Below are positions 8,402 through 17,127 of a stretch of 59,843 bases of DNA, piece after piece. Position numbers and translations under genes: made by a program. The notes under the pieces were generated by a model. The model made no database searches and was not told the origin of the DNA. It worked only from the letters and a program-made list of their open reading frames with translations. Location of the stretch: NCBI GenBank assembly GCA_013334485.1, contig JAAXXL010000007.1:1-59843 (forward strand), given 5' to 3'. The DNA comes from Chlorobiaceae bacterium. GTDB taxonomy: Bacteria; Bacteroidota; Chlorobiia; Chlorobiales; Chlorobiaceae. Every line of letters begins with the position of its first letter. Within the stretch, counting starts at the first letter, position 1.

Positions 8402-9712
8402 ATGAAGGAAATACTGAAAGAGATAATCCTCGATTTTCAGGAGCTTGACCTCCCGACTGGCGTACTGCGTAAAGTCGAGATTACCCCTGTTGATGGTAAA
8501 GCTACGGTCTGCATAGGAGTACGCAGAAGCGGAAAATCAACCTTCATGTTCCAGATCATCAAGCGGCTGCTTGTTGCAGGAACACCCCGGCAGAATATCC
8601 TCTATCTGAACTTTTTCGATGACAGGCTGCACAACCTGCAACACGAAACTCTTGGTATCATTACAGAGGTCTATTATTCGCTTTATCCGAATAAAAAAAG
8701 CACGGAAAAAGTGTACTGCTTTTTCGATGAAATACAGGTCATTCCCGGCTGGGAAAAATTCATTGACCGGATGATGCGTACTGAAAAGTGTGAAATCTAC
8801 ATCACCGGTTCTTCCGCACAGATGCTCTCAAGGGAGATAGCAACCCAAATGCGTGGCCGGGCTCTTTCTTGGGAGATGTTCCCTTTTTCATTTCAGGAAT
8901 TCCTTGATTTCAAAGGAATCGAAACCCCGGAATCCCTCTCAACCAAAAACCGCCTGAAGATACAAAAGGCCTTTGAAGAGTATTGGCAAGCAGGAGGCTT
9001 TCCCGAAGTAGCAGGACTCAACCGGATGTTACAGATAAAAACCCATCAGGAGTATTTCAATGCCATGCTGTTCCGTGATCTCATCGAGCGTCACGACATA
9101 GCCCACCCGAAAGCAATCAAGGATCTGGCCCACTGGCTTGCAGACAACACCGCATCACTCTATTCGATCAATAATCTCACCGGATATCTCAAATCGCTGG
9201 GGCACAAGGTGCCGAAAACCGCTGTTGCTGACTATCTGGAGTGGTTTGAGGATGCCTATATTTTTTTTTCGGTACGCATTTTCGATGCTTCGCTGGCTCG
9301 CTCCAACACCAACCCGAAAAAAATCTACTGCATCGATCACGCTCTGGTAACCTCGGTAAGCTCGGGCATTCTTGTCAATTCAGGACACTTGCTGGAAAAC
9401 CTCGTATTTATAGCACTTCGCAGGATCACTCCTGATATCTGGTACTATAAAACAAAGGCCGGACGGGAGGTTGATTTTATCGTCCAGCAGCAGAATCGTT
9501 CCCGCATACTGGTACAGGTCTCTGAGTCGTTGGCTGAATCACAAACCCGTAAACGGGAGATCACCGCACTATCCGAAGCTATGGCCGAACTGAAGCTGAC
9601 GGAAGGGATAATCGTAACTCGAAGGGATGATGAACAGATTCAGGTCAAAGCAGGAACCATCAACGTCGTACCCGCCTGGCGGTTCCTACTGAACCTGTCT
9701 GATAGAGCCTGA
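8402..9712 (+). CDS. AAA family ATPase with DUF4143 domain
   Basis: 436-residue ATPase of the AAA_14/DUF4143 group, a large family of unknown function found sporadically in bacteria and archaea. Walker A is GVRRSGKSTF near residues 39-48 and Walker B is YCFFDEIQ near 113. A sensor-like TGSSAQ segment and the family's FPFSFQEFLDF follow. The C-terminal DUF4143 part holds KTKAGREVDFIV, the conserved acidic core resembling a restriction-type nuclease fold. It sits alone between the authentic mnmE 3' end and a diverged duplicate of it, with three identical 16-bp sites at its promoter. I infer acquisition as a single-gene cassette. Family identity is firm; any defence or toxin-like role is speculative. 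Confidence 0.88.
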   Translation: MKEILKEIILDFQELDLPTGVLRKVEITPVDGKATVCIGVRRSGKSTFMFQIIKRLLVAGTPRQNILYLNFFDDRLHNLQHETLGIITEVYYSLYPNKKSTEKVYCFFDEIQVIPGWEKFIDRMMRTEKCEIYITGSSAQMLSREIATQMRGRALSWEMFPFSFQEFLDFKGIETPESLSTKNRLKIQKAFEEYWQAGGFPEVAGLNRMLQIKTHQEYFNAMLFRDLIERHDIAHPKAIKDLAHWLADNTASLYSINNLTGYLKSLGHKVPKTAVADYLEWFEDAYIFFSVRIFDASLARSNTNPKKIYCIDHALVTSVSSGILVNSGHLLENLVFIALRRITPDIWYYKTKAGREVDFIVQQQNRSRILVQVSESLAESQTRKREITALSEAMAELKLTEGIIVTRRDDEQIQVKAGTINVVPAWRFLLNLSDRA

Positions 9713-9725
9713 ACGGTCTGCATAA

Positions 9726-9863
9726 ATAAACAGCGACGCTGAGACCGAGTTTATAGCCTTTGAATTCCGCTCAGCCCTCGACTACGTCGGAGAGATCACC
9801 GGCACAGTCATCAACGAGGAGATACTGAACACGATCTTTGACATGTTTTGTATAGGCAAATAG
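9726..9863 (+). pseudogene. Partial duplicate of the mnmE 3' end
   Basis: 46 in-frame codons ending in TAG translate to a second MnmE C-terminus, from INSDAETEF to FCIGK. They align without gaps to the last 46 codons of the intact gene (8138-8275). By hand I count about 22 differences in 138 positions, many at third codon positions, so this is a diverged copy from a related mnmE or an old duplication, not a fresh one. A TAA stop immediately precedes it and there is no start codon. It marks the right edge of the ATPase cassette. Confidence 0.9.
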
Positions 9864-10487
9864 ATGATAATACTTGGAAAAAGGATAATGAAGAAAGGAA
9901 TAAGAAACCTCGCCGCAGAGCCATTAAATATTTTTTCAAAAGAGATCAATTCACTCACAAAGTAGGGCTTCGAGAAATTTACCCATATCGATTAATAACG
10001 CCATCGACAACGCATAGACTCAACTTTGTAGCACAATAATCTCATCAGATTAACAACAACAAATACTTTCATTTACCGTAAACCAGTACGCAGCCACCTT
10101 CCTGTATAGCTAGACACAATGAACTTCCGTCTATCTATTTTTCTATTAATAGCAATGAAATTCAAAATCATATTCCTGAAACCTCAAAAATCTATATCAG
10201 AGCAAGGTATAAATACTTAAGTTAGATATTAAATACAACAGTAAAGAGATGGATGAAAAACGTATCACGCCAGCTCGCGCGAATTAAAGCGGGATCAGGG
10301 AAAAGCCTAAGGCATCAGATCGAGATAGATAGGAGTCTCAGACAACCAAGCTAAATTTCGTATTGTTTATCAAAATAGCTTTTTTGACAAACGAAAGACA
10401 AGATGTTAGCATATTATAATTTAATACCCCATCCTTATCCAATCTTGATTTATTGCATAAACCATATCTCACCAGATAATCGTCAAG
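9864..10487. other. AT-rich stretch without a supportable gene
   Basis: 624 bases between the mnmE remnant and the lipoprotein gene. Short open frames exist (for example 34 codons from an ATG at 10253), but none shows a recognisable family or persuasive start. The composition matches the AT-rich operon that follows. I looked for an integrase fragment here and saw none. Confidence 0.5.
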
Positions 10488-11186
10488 TCAAAATGCATCG
10501 GGAAAACCAGAAAGAACGGTATATTTAATTTTAGTATTGGTTGCTTCAATGACATTAATTCTGACTTTTTTAAAGCCAATTATTGAGCTATCGTTAAGAT
10601 CATACAGTAATTCTTGGGTAAATGGCGCTCGCATATTGTTATCCGCAAATTCTCTGTATATAAATTTTAATGTACTACCTGATCTCCCATTATAAACAAG
10701 TTCTTGACTAAAGTTTGGGCTATTAATATCGATAGATTTCCCCATGACAAAGGATGGCTGAGGATCAATTATATGATGTGAATTATACTGACTTTTCAGG
10801 TATGCTTCTAAAACCATTGGATTATCATTTCTAATACTAAAACCTCCAAGTTCCTGTTGCCCTTGTGAACTAAACAAGAGATCAGACAAGTAATATACTC
10901 TCTCTCTATCGCGATAAGCAGCCTTATAAGTGCCAATTGGGTACACTATTAAACCACTTAATAATGACACTCTTGCTGAAGCTTGGCTCTGTAAGATTAT
11001 CGCATCATATTCATATATTTTTCCTTTCTTCACCAGCGTCTCTCCGAGTTCCGAAACATTAACCGCACCAAGTGACGGGATATTAAACACCGTTAACCTT
11101 GGATACATCAGTTCTTTTTGTGTCGAACACCCGGCTAATATCAACATCATTGAGCAAAGTAATGAGATAAATTTAATATTTTTCAT
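10488..11186 (-). CDS. Hypothetical lipoprotein
   Basis: 232 residues from the ATG at 11186, beginning with a classic lipoprotein signal: KNIKF, a hydrophobic core, then the lipobox LAGC. The frame is open to a TTG at 11225, but the signal peptide argues for the internal start. The mature part is rich in short beta-like segments and Tyr (for example YRDRERVYYLSDLLF); no family is recognised. It lies 41 bases downstream of the 201-residue gene and shares its strand and AT-rich composition, so it may be the last gene of the same operon. Cell-envelope location is predicted; function is unknown. Confidence 0.65.
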   Translation of the reverse strand: MKNIKFISLLCSMMLILAGCSTQKELMYPRLTVFNIPSLGAVNVSELGETLVKKGKIYEYDAIILQSQASARVSLLSGLIVYPIGTYKAAYRDRERVYYLSDLLFSSQGQQELGGFSIRNDNPMVLEAYLKSQYNSHHIIDPQPSFVMGKSIDINSPNFSQELVYNGRSGSTLKFIYREFADNNMRAPFTQELLYDLNDSSIIGFKKVRINVIEATNTKIKYTVLSGFPDAF

Positions 11187-11227
11187 TTTTAATATTGACA
11201 CTATATACATAAAATAGCCATACAAGC

Positions 11228-11833
11228 TTAAAGATTCCTATCTATTGACTCATTTACTCTAGTAAAATGAATTGATAGTTTTGTCAGAAACAAATAAAAG
11301 CCATAATTGCTCAAAGAAAAAAGCCGTTGTTTATTTAAATCTGACCTATCAACTGATTCGTTATGGCATGAGTTTATTTTATCAAAAAGCACAATTGAAT
11401 CCCCTAATGTCGGACTAGGACTAGTCAAATAAAATATCTGTGTGATAAGCTGTTTTTTTATTGAAGCCAAAAACGCCTGTATTCTCTCCTCATCAGCCAC
11501 ACGAAATTCCCTTAATTTTGAGATATACTTATCCAAGCTAACTATTGGAGCATAACATAAAGACAAAGCAGCTGGCCTTTGGTTTCTTAAGTCTGAATCG
11601 CATGTATTAGAGATGATCATCCCTCGAGACTTAACGATTTTCGTATCAGGTAGATTAATCAACAACAATCCTTCTAGCCCATCTCCTTGATAAACTATGT
11701 CATCTGACCTAAGAGAATACATGCGCTTATCAATATTATTCGGAAAATCCTTAAGGGATTTCATTAAATCCAACTTAGACTCAGGATTTAGATAAGTTGG
11801 CAAATACCTCTTTATCTCATCAAAATCAATCAT
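11228..11833 (-). CDS. Hypothetical protein in the TIGR04255-type operon
   Basis: 201-residue cytoplasmic protein without signal peptide or membrane segment. The central segment SRGMIISNTCDSDL followed by PIVSLDKYI resembles proteins of unknown function in which a conserved (S/N)-x-(S/T)-C-D motif occurs early; I cannot name the family. Its ATG overlaps the stop of the preceding 104-residue gene in an ATGA, a sign of translational coupling. The Lys/Ile/Asn-rich composition matches its operon partners and differs from the core genes, consistent with horizontal acquisition. The function may be joint with the TIGR04255-like protein, which is an inference from context only. Confidence 0.65.
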   Translation of the reverse strand: MIDFDEIKRYLPTYLNPESKLDLMKSLKDFPNNIDKRMYSLRSDDIVYQGDGLEGLLLINLPDTKIVKSRGMIISNTCDSDLRNQRPAALSLCYAPIVSLDKYISKLREFRVADEERIQAFLASIKKQLITQIFYLTSPSPTLGDSIVLFDKINSCHNESVDRSDLNKQRLFSLSNYGFYLFLTKLSIHFTRVNESIDRNL

Positions 11834-12144
11834 AACAAATCAAACAATTGATCTTGCAAGATTTTTGCGAATTCAGAAGGAATATCAATCGATTCAGATA
11901 GTAACTTACTCGTAAAGTTATGGATAACTATTAAATCATCCATATGCGATCCTCGATCAATAATATTCCTATATTCGCCAAATAAGTTTGCTGCAATAGG
12001 GATACCAAGGGATTCATAACTCGTCTCTACACCTTGTGTACAAAATTGATTACACGAAAGGAGTACAGAGGCAGTAATAACTGTCGGTATAATTTTAATT
12101 CGACCAGTGGTCGTCCCATTGTTAGGCAAATGCAAATTCATCAC
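11830..12144 (-). CDS. Small hypothetical protein, middle gene of the TIGR04255-type operon
   Basis: 104 residues, no family recognised. The N-terminal third (NNGTTTGRIKIIPTVITAS) is beta-like, and the C-terminal half is helical and acidic, ending in EFAKILQDQLFDLL. It starts 8 bases after the TIGR04255-like gene and overlaps the next gene in ATGA, so the three are almost certainly co-translated. Its small size and position between two larger proteins would fit a chaperone, antitoxin or adaptor role, but the sequence does not decide this. Confidence 0.6.
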   Translation of the reverse strand: MMNLHLPNNGTTTGRIKIIPTVITASVLLSCNQFCTQGVETSYESLGIPIAANLFGEYRNIIDRGSHMDDLIVIHNFTSKLLSESIDIPSEFAKILQDQLFDLL

Positions 12145-12152
12145 TACTTAGA

Positions 12153-12881
12153 TTAGTATGTAGGCTCATAATTACTAATAAACTCCTCAGTCAGGAAACC
12201 GAAGAAAACCTCTTTTTCTATAGAATGTTCACTATCAATAATCTCCCTGACCCTTGTTTTTATAAATTCATCATCCATATCCTTATAAACGTCTATATCA
12301 AAAACAGACACTTTTTTAGCGTTTAAATCTGGGGACAATCGGGCATCATTTACAATATTTATATTCACTAAATAATCGCCCCGCATGTAAGTACTCCTAA
12401 TATTATTTTGAATTGCCTCAAACTTATCATCATTAAGAACTAGCTTCAAGTTTAAACCATCATAAATATTAGTTTCAAATACATTTATATACCTAACACC
12501 TATTCTCAAGCACTTTTCAACAAGACCAGAATTCTCGATGAGATCTAAAAATTCGTCTATTTTTTTCGTGTAACTATTCCACCCCAAATACTTATCCACA
12601 CTGTTAATAGAAATAACACTAGATCCGATCTGGATCAGGAAATTCTCAGAAACAAGATGATAGTGTGGTTGATATTTCAAACTTTCTTCTTGCTCTCGTA
12701 TATTAATTGGCAAATTTAAAATAGGTAGCTGTTTAATTTCAGGATATTGATCTTTAAATTGATTATAAAGTGTCCCAAAAATAGCAGCAGAAGGCAATCC
12801 AGAAACAAACCTAATCTCAATAATTGCTTCCGCTATCGGTGTTATATTGAGTTGCTTAGGGTATATTATATTCCGCTTCAT
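12153..12881 (-). CDS. TIGR04255 family-like protein
   Basis: 242 residues with the features I associate with the sporadically distributed TIGR04255 family. These are an N-terminal PIAEAIIEIRF strand, a mid-protein GSSVISINSVDKYLGWNSY segment (a beta strand followed by Y-x-G-W), and RIGVRYINVFE, the R-x-G-x-R-Y-I-N block. The C-terminus holds a VFDIDVY strand and a long acidic helix. No signal peptide. It is the first gene of a tightly packed minus-strand operon. The family has no established function that I know of; its patchy occurrence beside unknown partners in AT-rich accessory DNA suggests a defence or mobile-element role. The assignment is from motif memory and is moderately confident. 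Confidence 0.7.
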   Translation of the reverse strand: MKRNIIYPKQLNITPIAEAIIEIRFVSGLPSAAIFGTLYNQFKDQYPEIKQLPILNLPINIREQEESLKYQPHYHLVSENFLIQIGSSVISINSVDKYLGWNSYTKKIDEFLDLIENSGLVEKCLRIGVRYINVFETNIYDGLNLKLVLNDDKFEAIQNNIRSTYMRGDYLVNINIVNDARLSPDLNAKKVSVFDIDVYKDMDDEFIKTRVREIIDSEHSIEKEVFFGFLTEEFISNYEPTY

Positions 12882-13184
12882 TACATTAAATATTTCAAAT
12901 AAATCAAATACTTATTTTTCACAACAAAAACAACAATAAAACTAGCGATATCTATACTCATTCCTTGTTTGCTAACAAATTGAATTCAATGCTTAAGCGC
13001 CGTCAACACATCAGCAAAAACCGTAGTATAGTTTTAGAGAGCGACTAACCACCTAAGCAAGCCTTGCATGCACGCCCTTGCTTTCAATTTAAGTATTTTT
13101 TTGATATATCTTAAAAACCTCCGAACATCCTACCATTTCCTATTTTTGCTATCAGTAGCGATGTATCCTTCATATCCTGTAGGG
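12882..13184. other. Intergenic region upstream of the TIGR04255-type operon
   Basis: About 300 AT-rich bases with no supportable gene. Read on the minus strand, TTGTTA followed by a 16-base spacer and TATAGA (around 12950-12980) could be a sigma-70-type promoter for the operon ending at 10488. This is a weak call. Confidence 0.3.
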
Positions 13185-13432
13185 CTATGTAGATGCTCGA
13201 CATTGGACAACATCAAATACTGCAAGTATTATAAAAAAGTAGCAAGCCTCGAAATCCTTTATCCAATACTTTTTATCTCGACTCGCCATGCCTCAGGGCA
13301 CTGGCAAATCCTGCTCATTGATGCTTCAAATTCATCAAGAAAATCAGCACCAAGACCGGAGCTTTGACTATCATAATATCTAACTGCTCCGCTCAAATCC
13401 TCGACAGCGAGCGAAATGATGCGATAGTTCAT
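13185..13432 (-). pseudogene. Frameshifted RelE/ParE-family toxin
   Basis: The ATG at 13432 overlaps the antitoxin stop (ATGA). The first 50 or so codons read as a ParE-type toxin: MNYRIISLAVEDLSGAV, then RYYDSQSSGLGADFLDEF and a helix ending in CPEAW. The frame then stops at 13259, before the Arg-rich strand and C-terminal strands these toxins need. In another frame the downstream DNA encodes an ILAVFDVVQ-like strand up to a stop at 13185, as expected after an indel. I infer a dead toxin; the intact family length is about 95-100 residues. Confidence 0.65.
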
Positions 13433-13620
13433 CCCAAACCTTTCCGCAGGGAATCAACGACTGATTTTCCGTCAAACGCTTCAATTTCACCGCTGAGAAA
13501 CAAACCAAGGCGCCGTTCCGCTTGGTCAGCGCAAGCCTTCATGACCCTGTCATCGTCACCCCCGAGCGTCTGCAAAAAATGGTCAGCAAGCAGAGCCCTT
13601 TCCTGGAGGGTAAGTTTCAA
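13429..13620 (-). CDS. Putative addiction module component (antitoxin)
   Basis: 63 residues, resembling the short helical antitoxins paired with ParE/RelE toxins (TIGR02574-like). LTLQERALLADHFLQTL at the start and an acidic middle lead to AWxR-type residues replaced here by QAERRLGLFLSGEIEAFDG. The gene overlaps the toxin remnant by four bases. With the toxin frameshifted, it is probably a relic or a stand-alone antitoxin. It lies at the right side of the AT-rich accessory region. Confidence 0.65.
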   Translation of the reverse strand: MKLTLQERALLADHFLQTLGGDDDRVMKACADQAERRLGLFLSGEIEAFDGKSVVDSLRKGLG

Positions 13621-13857
13621 TGCTTCTTTTTCAATTAATACAGCGTCTATTGGTTATTGCAGTTGAATTGTTCCATTCCGCAAGCATCCTTTGCCGGGCG
13701 GCTCATACAGAATCCGTAATTATACTGTCAATGTGCAGAGGGGTACGTCCTGAAATTAACGCAATCGGAAGATATTATTTTTGAGCCACCGCGCACGACT
13801 ACCATTAAAGTACGCAAGGCGATTGATAACAAAAAATCCGTAATCATAGAATCTCCG

Positions 13858-14334
13858 TCAAAACGCCCGGATGGCGCGGACACGGTTGTAGGCGTCCTTC
13901 GGTTCCGTATTCTGGCAACCGAAAGAGCTGAAATCCTTTATCCAGACTCCGGCTTTTATCCAGCCGCCGCCGTCAAGACTCTCCGAAGAGCTCCAGTAGG
14001 TTGCTGAATCATGCACAAAACCGCCAACAACCCGTTTATGAAGATAGAGCTGGTTCAACTGCTCCTTGCTGGGCAATATCCAGTCGCGGAAACCGCCGGT
14101 TTCTGATTTTTTACACACATCAACGGCATCCTGCCAGTTAAACAACCCCTCTGACAACCCTTTCATTGCGGCTATGCCCGTAGAGGAGCCAGCCATATCG
14201 GTTTTGGCGGCAATCCAACCGTGAGCGCCACTCCTGTCGATGAAAAAGATTATCCCGCCGCCATAATGCCCGCCGATTTTAATATCGGGTGAAGGAGATT
14301 CTTTCTCTCCGAAAAGTTTATTGAACAAAGTCAT
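13858..14334 (-). CDS. DUF1566 (Lcl-like) domain protein
   Basis: 158 residues, almost entirely one DUF1566 domain. Typical features are GGIIFFIDRSGAHGWIAA, FNWQDAVDVCKKSETGGFRDW followed by LPSKEQLNQLY, SATYWSSSE and a final NRVRAIRAF strand. These domains occur in surface and adhesion proteins such as Legionella Lcl, but no signal peptide is visible here (MTLFNKLFGEKESP). Export is therefore unsupported unless the start lies elsewhere. It is on the same strand as the chaperone-usher genes and 53 bases after the usher; whether it belongs to that locus is unclear. Confidence 0.8.
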   Translation of the reverse strand: MTLFNKLFGEKESPSPDIKIGGHYGGGIIFFIDRSGAHGWIAAKTDMAGSSTGIAAMKGLSEGLFNWQDAVDVCKKSETGGFRDWILPSKEQLNQLYLHKRVVGGFVHDSATYWSSSESLDGGGWIKAGVWIKDFSSFGCQNTEPKDAYNRVRAIRAF

Positions 14335-14387
14335 GGCTGATAGTTAAAACATTACTGAACCGTACTTTTCACCCTTTTCCCCTTCAC

Positions 14388-17072
14388 TCAGGGAGCCACC
14401 TCGCTGGCGGGAACCTCTGCCGGAGGCGGGGGGGGAGGAACAACAATAGTCATATTGACATCAAAAAGAAAATCATCCTTGATCGTGATGTCAACAGGAA
14501 GTGGCTTAAGAATTGGACGACCACCAACTGAGACCGGAGTAATCCTGTATGATCCGCTGCGCAGGGTATCAGCACGAAAATAACCAAACTCATTGGTAAA
14601 GCTCTTGACTGAGGTCTTGCCTTCCTTTCCGGAGACTTCGAGCAGGACATTGGCAACACCGTTACCTGATGCGTCAGCCACAAATCCCGCAACACCGAAC
14701 TCGGCATAAACCGGAATGGTGAGCGCCGTCACCGCGCCGCTTTTAACCTCAACTTTACGCTCCTTCTGATCAACAGCCAGCTCAATAGGCAGTTTTTCGG
14801 GATCAACTGCAACATTATAGATTCCGGGCTTCAGGCTTCCGATAAAAAACGATCCATCAATCTGCTGTTGCTGCATCTGACGACCATTGAGCAGAATACT
14901 GATATTATTGATGTCTGCAGATGAGAGCTTTGTTTCATTTCCTATATCAAGGGAGCCGGCAATAGCGCCTCTGGTAAGAGTAACTGCATTGCGATTGATG
15001 GGAAAGAGGCCCCGATTCGACCATCCAAGATCCCATGAAATAGCGAGTGCAATATTTTTCTGTGTCTCAGGGATAATAACGTTGGCATTCACATCGCCCA
15101 TCGTAATATTGGTAACGGTCTTCATCTGATAGGCATACTGAAGGGCAACCCTGAGTCCGGTATTGATATAACGCGTCCATGACCCGGCAACACCAAATGA
15201 GGAGGCCGAACGGGAGATAGCCGTCTCAATCAGGTCATTGGTATTGTTTTTTGGATACCAGTTAAGCACCAGATTGGTGACATTTGTTTTATAGATCCGG
15301 TGATAATCATTTAACAGGCGAACATTGAAGTGATCACTAAAATTGCGCTGATAGTCAACTGAAATAATATCATTTTGATAGATAGAGCGCAGGGTATTGT
15401 AATCACCTATCCGGAGGCCGGCCTCATAACGGTAGTTCTCAAAATCATCCGGAGTCGCACTGAGTGTAAGCCGGGAAAAAGGGTAGAGGCTGACTGCGGG
15501 CAAAACATAATGGGCAGGCCAGCGATCCCCCAGTTTTTCATAGTGCGCAATAATCTGCACCCCTAATTGCCGGAAGGGAGATGCTCCCCATCGGAACAGA
15601 TGGTTGATATCTTTTTCCTGAAAATCATAGGCAAAATGGTCCTGACGAAAGGTTCCCCAGTATGCCGCGCTCCACGTTGTGTAATGACCTTCAACCCTTA
15701 TATCGGCAGCACTGCGTTCATTTGATCTGGCCCCGTAAAGTGCGGCATTCCAGTTTGCTCCGGGAGAGAATATTGTGCCAACGAGCAGGTCTGATGATTG
15801 TGCTAACGGGTTCAACTGCATTGCTGCTTCAAGGGTGACTCTGCTGTGCAGGCCATAAAGCACATTGCCGAAAGCAGCGTCAGAATTGTTAGCCCGCTCC
15901 TGCTGGTTCAGGAGATTACCGGTTTTTCCGAGTCCGCCGCGAATAAGCAGCTCGCCCTGAGGCAGTGCCCTTCCCGCAACTGACTGGCTGAAGTCGATTA
16001 CCTTCACTGGTTTTTCATTGACGGAACGAAGGTAGATATAGACCTCTGTTTTACGAAGGTCTGTAGACATCCTGACGTTCTCGAAATAGAACTTTCCATC
16101 CAGACCAATGCGCTGACGTTGAAATACCTCACCGTCAAAACGCAGTTCAGCGATACTTGCAGGGGGGCCGTTGCCTTCAATAGTCCTTAACTGGCTGGCA
16201 TCAATGTTCAGAAAAAGTTCACTTGCATTATCCTGCCCGGCATCAAGCTGTCGCATAATCGAATGGTTATTCCAGCCTATCTGCACCCCGGTCATGTTTG
16301 TAGAACCGATCAGCGAATAACTTCCTGAATACCCTGTACCGAAACGAAGCGCAAGTTTATTGTTGAAAGTTGTCCAATGGTAGCGTGAAGGGGTAAATGC
16401 TGATCCGCTTTCGGTCGCGGCAGTAATATTCCAGACGCCGCCCAACAACCGTCCTCCACTTGCGAGCTGCAGATTACGATTGAAATCAGAGTTGAAGTCG
16501 TAGTCGGCTGATGCTTCAATGCCGATAAATGAAATTGAGCGATCCGGAGCAAGGATATCCGCTGTTCTGGCACCCATTTTTTTTGGGGAACCGGCACTCC
16601 ATGGAATAGTGAGCATAACAGCAAAAAGTTGCTGGTTAAACTCGGGGGAGGCAAGAAAAGTAGTTTTAAGATCTGTAAACGAAATACAGGGAACCGCATC
16701 AAACTCTTTAAGCCTGGCAGTATTGAAACTGATGACACCGATATTCGTCGGATAAAATGCCGTAGCGCCTGCCCGGCGCTCCTCTTTTAATCCTGTTTTT
16801 TCCAGAAACAGTGACAACGGAATCCAGTACTCCTTGTTTTCAAGAAAAACGGTATCCTCTTTTTCAAGGCGGTTATTAATGTAAATACCGACCAGCAGTC
16901 GCTCCATACCTGAAGAAACTTTCTCATTTAATGGAGCTGCCTGAACGGAAGGAGAGGGTGTTTTAACAGGGTTCGGAGCGGGCAAAGAGCCTGCTTCTTC
17001 CGCAACTGCCACAGAGGAAGAGAAGAGCGCAAAAAGTGCGATATGGAGAACAAAAACAAAATAACGCAGCAT
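14388..17072 (-). CDS. Outer-membrane usher-like protein of a chaperone-usher system
   Basis: 894 residues with a signal peptide (1-24). An N-terminal periplasmic segment is followed by a long region of alternating beta strands typical of a fimbrial usher barrel; the plug-like part includes ASIAELRFDGEVFQRQRIG. A C-terminal carboxypeptidase-regulatory-like domain spans roughly residues 790-870 (VAGFVADASGNGVANV, NEFGYFRADTLRSGSYRI). The extreme C-terminus is a Pro-rich tail. The closest style I know is the CS1/alpha-type or archaic usher rather than FimD/PapC. The chaperone gene and two small exported proteins precede it on the same strand, supporting the usher call. Confidence 0.78.
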   Translation of the reverse strand: MLRYFVFVLHIALFALFSSSVAVAEEAGSLPAPNPVKTPSPSVQAAPLNEKVSSGMERLLVGIYINNRLEKEDTVFLENKEYWIPLSLFLEKTGLKEERRAGATAFYPTNIGVISFNTARLKEFDAVPCISFTDLKTTFLASPEFNQQLFAVMLTIPWSAGSPKKMGARTADILAPDRSISFIGIEASADYDFNSDFNRNLQLASGGRLLGGVWNITAATESGSAFTPSRYHWTTFNNKLALRFGTGYSGSYSLIGSTNMTGVQIGWNNHSIMRQLDAGQDNASELFLNIDASQLRTIEGNGPPASIAELRFDGEVFQRQRIGLDGKFYFENVRMSTDLRKTEVYIYLRSVNEKPVKVIDFSQSVAGRALPQGELLIRGGLGKTGNLLNQQERANNSDAAFGNVLYGLHSRVTLEAAMQLNPLAQSSDLLVGTIFSPGANWNAALYGARSNERSAADIRVEGHYTTWSAAYWGTFRQDHFAYDFQEKDINHLFRWGASPFRQLGVQIIAHYEKLGDRWPAHYVLPAVSLYPFSRLTLSATPDDFENYRYEAGLRIGDYNTLRSIYQNDIISVDYQRNFSDHFNVRLLNDYHRIYKTNVTNLVLNWYPKNNTNDLIETAISRSASSFGVAGSWTRYINTGLRVALQYAYQMKTVTNITMGDVNANVIIPETQKNIALAISWDLGWSNRGLFPINRNAVTLTRGAIAGSLDIGNETKLSSADINNISILLNGRQMQQQQIDGSFFIGSLKPGIYNVAVDPEKLPIELAVDQKERKVEVKSGAVTALTIPVYAEFGVAGFVADASGNGVANVLLEVSGKEGKTSVKSFTNEFGYFRADTLRSGSYRITPVSVGGRPILKPLPVDITIKDDFLFDVNMTIVVPPPPPPAEVPASEVAP

Positions 17073-17127
17073 AAACCTGAAAAAGAGAAGATAAACGCCT
17101 TATAGGCTCTTCGAATTACAGTTTAAA

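Noticed and set aside
9848-10039. 63-codon open frame beginning in the mnmE remnant
   Set aside because: It starts inside the mnmE duplicate in another frame and its basic, low-complexity translation matches nothing.
10253-10357. 34-codon frame from an ATG following AGAGATGG
   Set aside because: A small basic peptide with no conservation evidence; too short to support from sequence alone.
13364-13666. 100-codon open frame on the plus strand
   Set aside because: It is antisense to the antitoxin-toxin pair, has no family features and is explained as a shadow.
8276-13857. Integrase or transposase expected for an mnmE-site island
   Set aside because: Every sizeable frame was read and none shows tyrosine or serine recombinase or transposase motifs.
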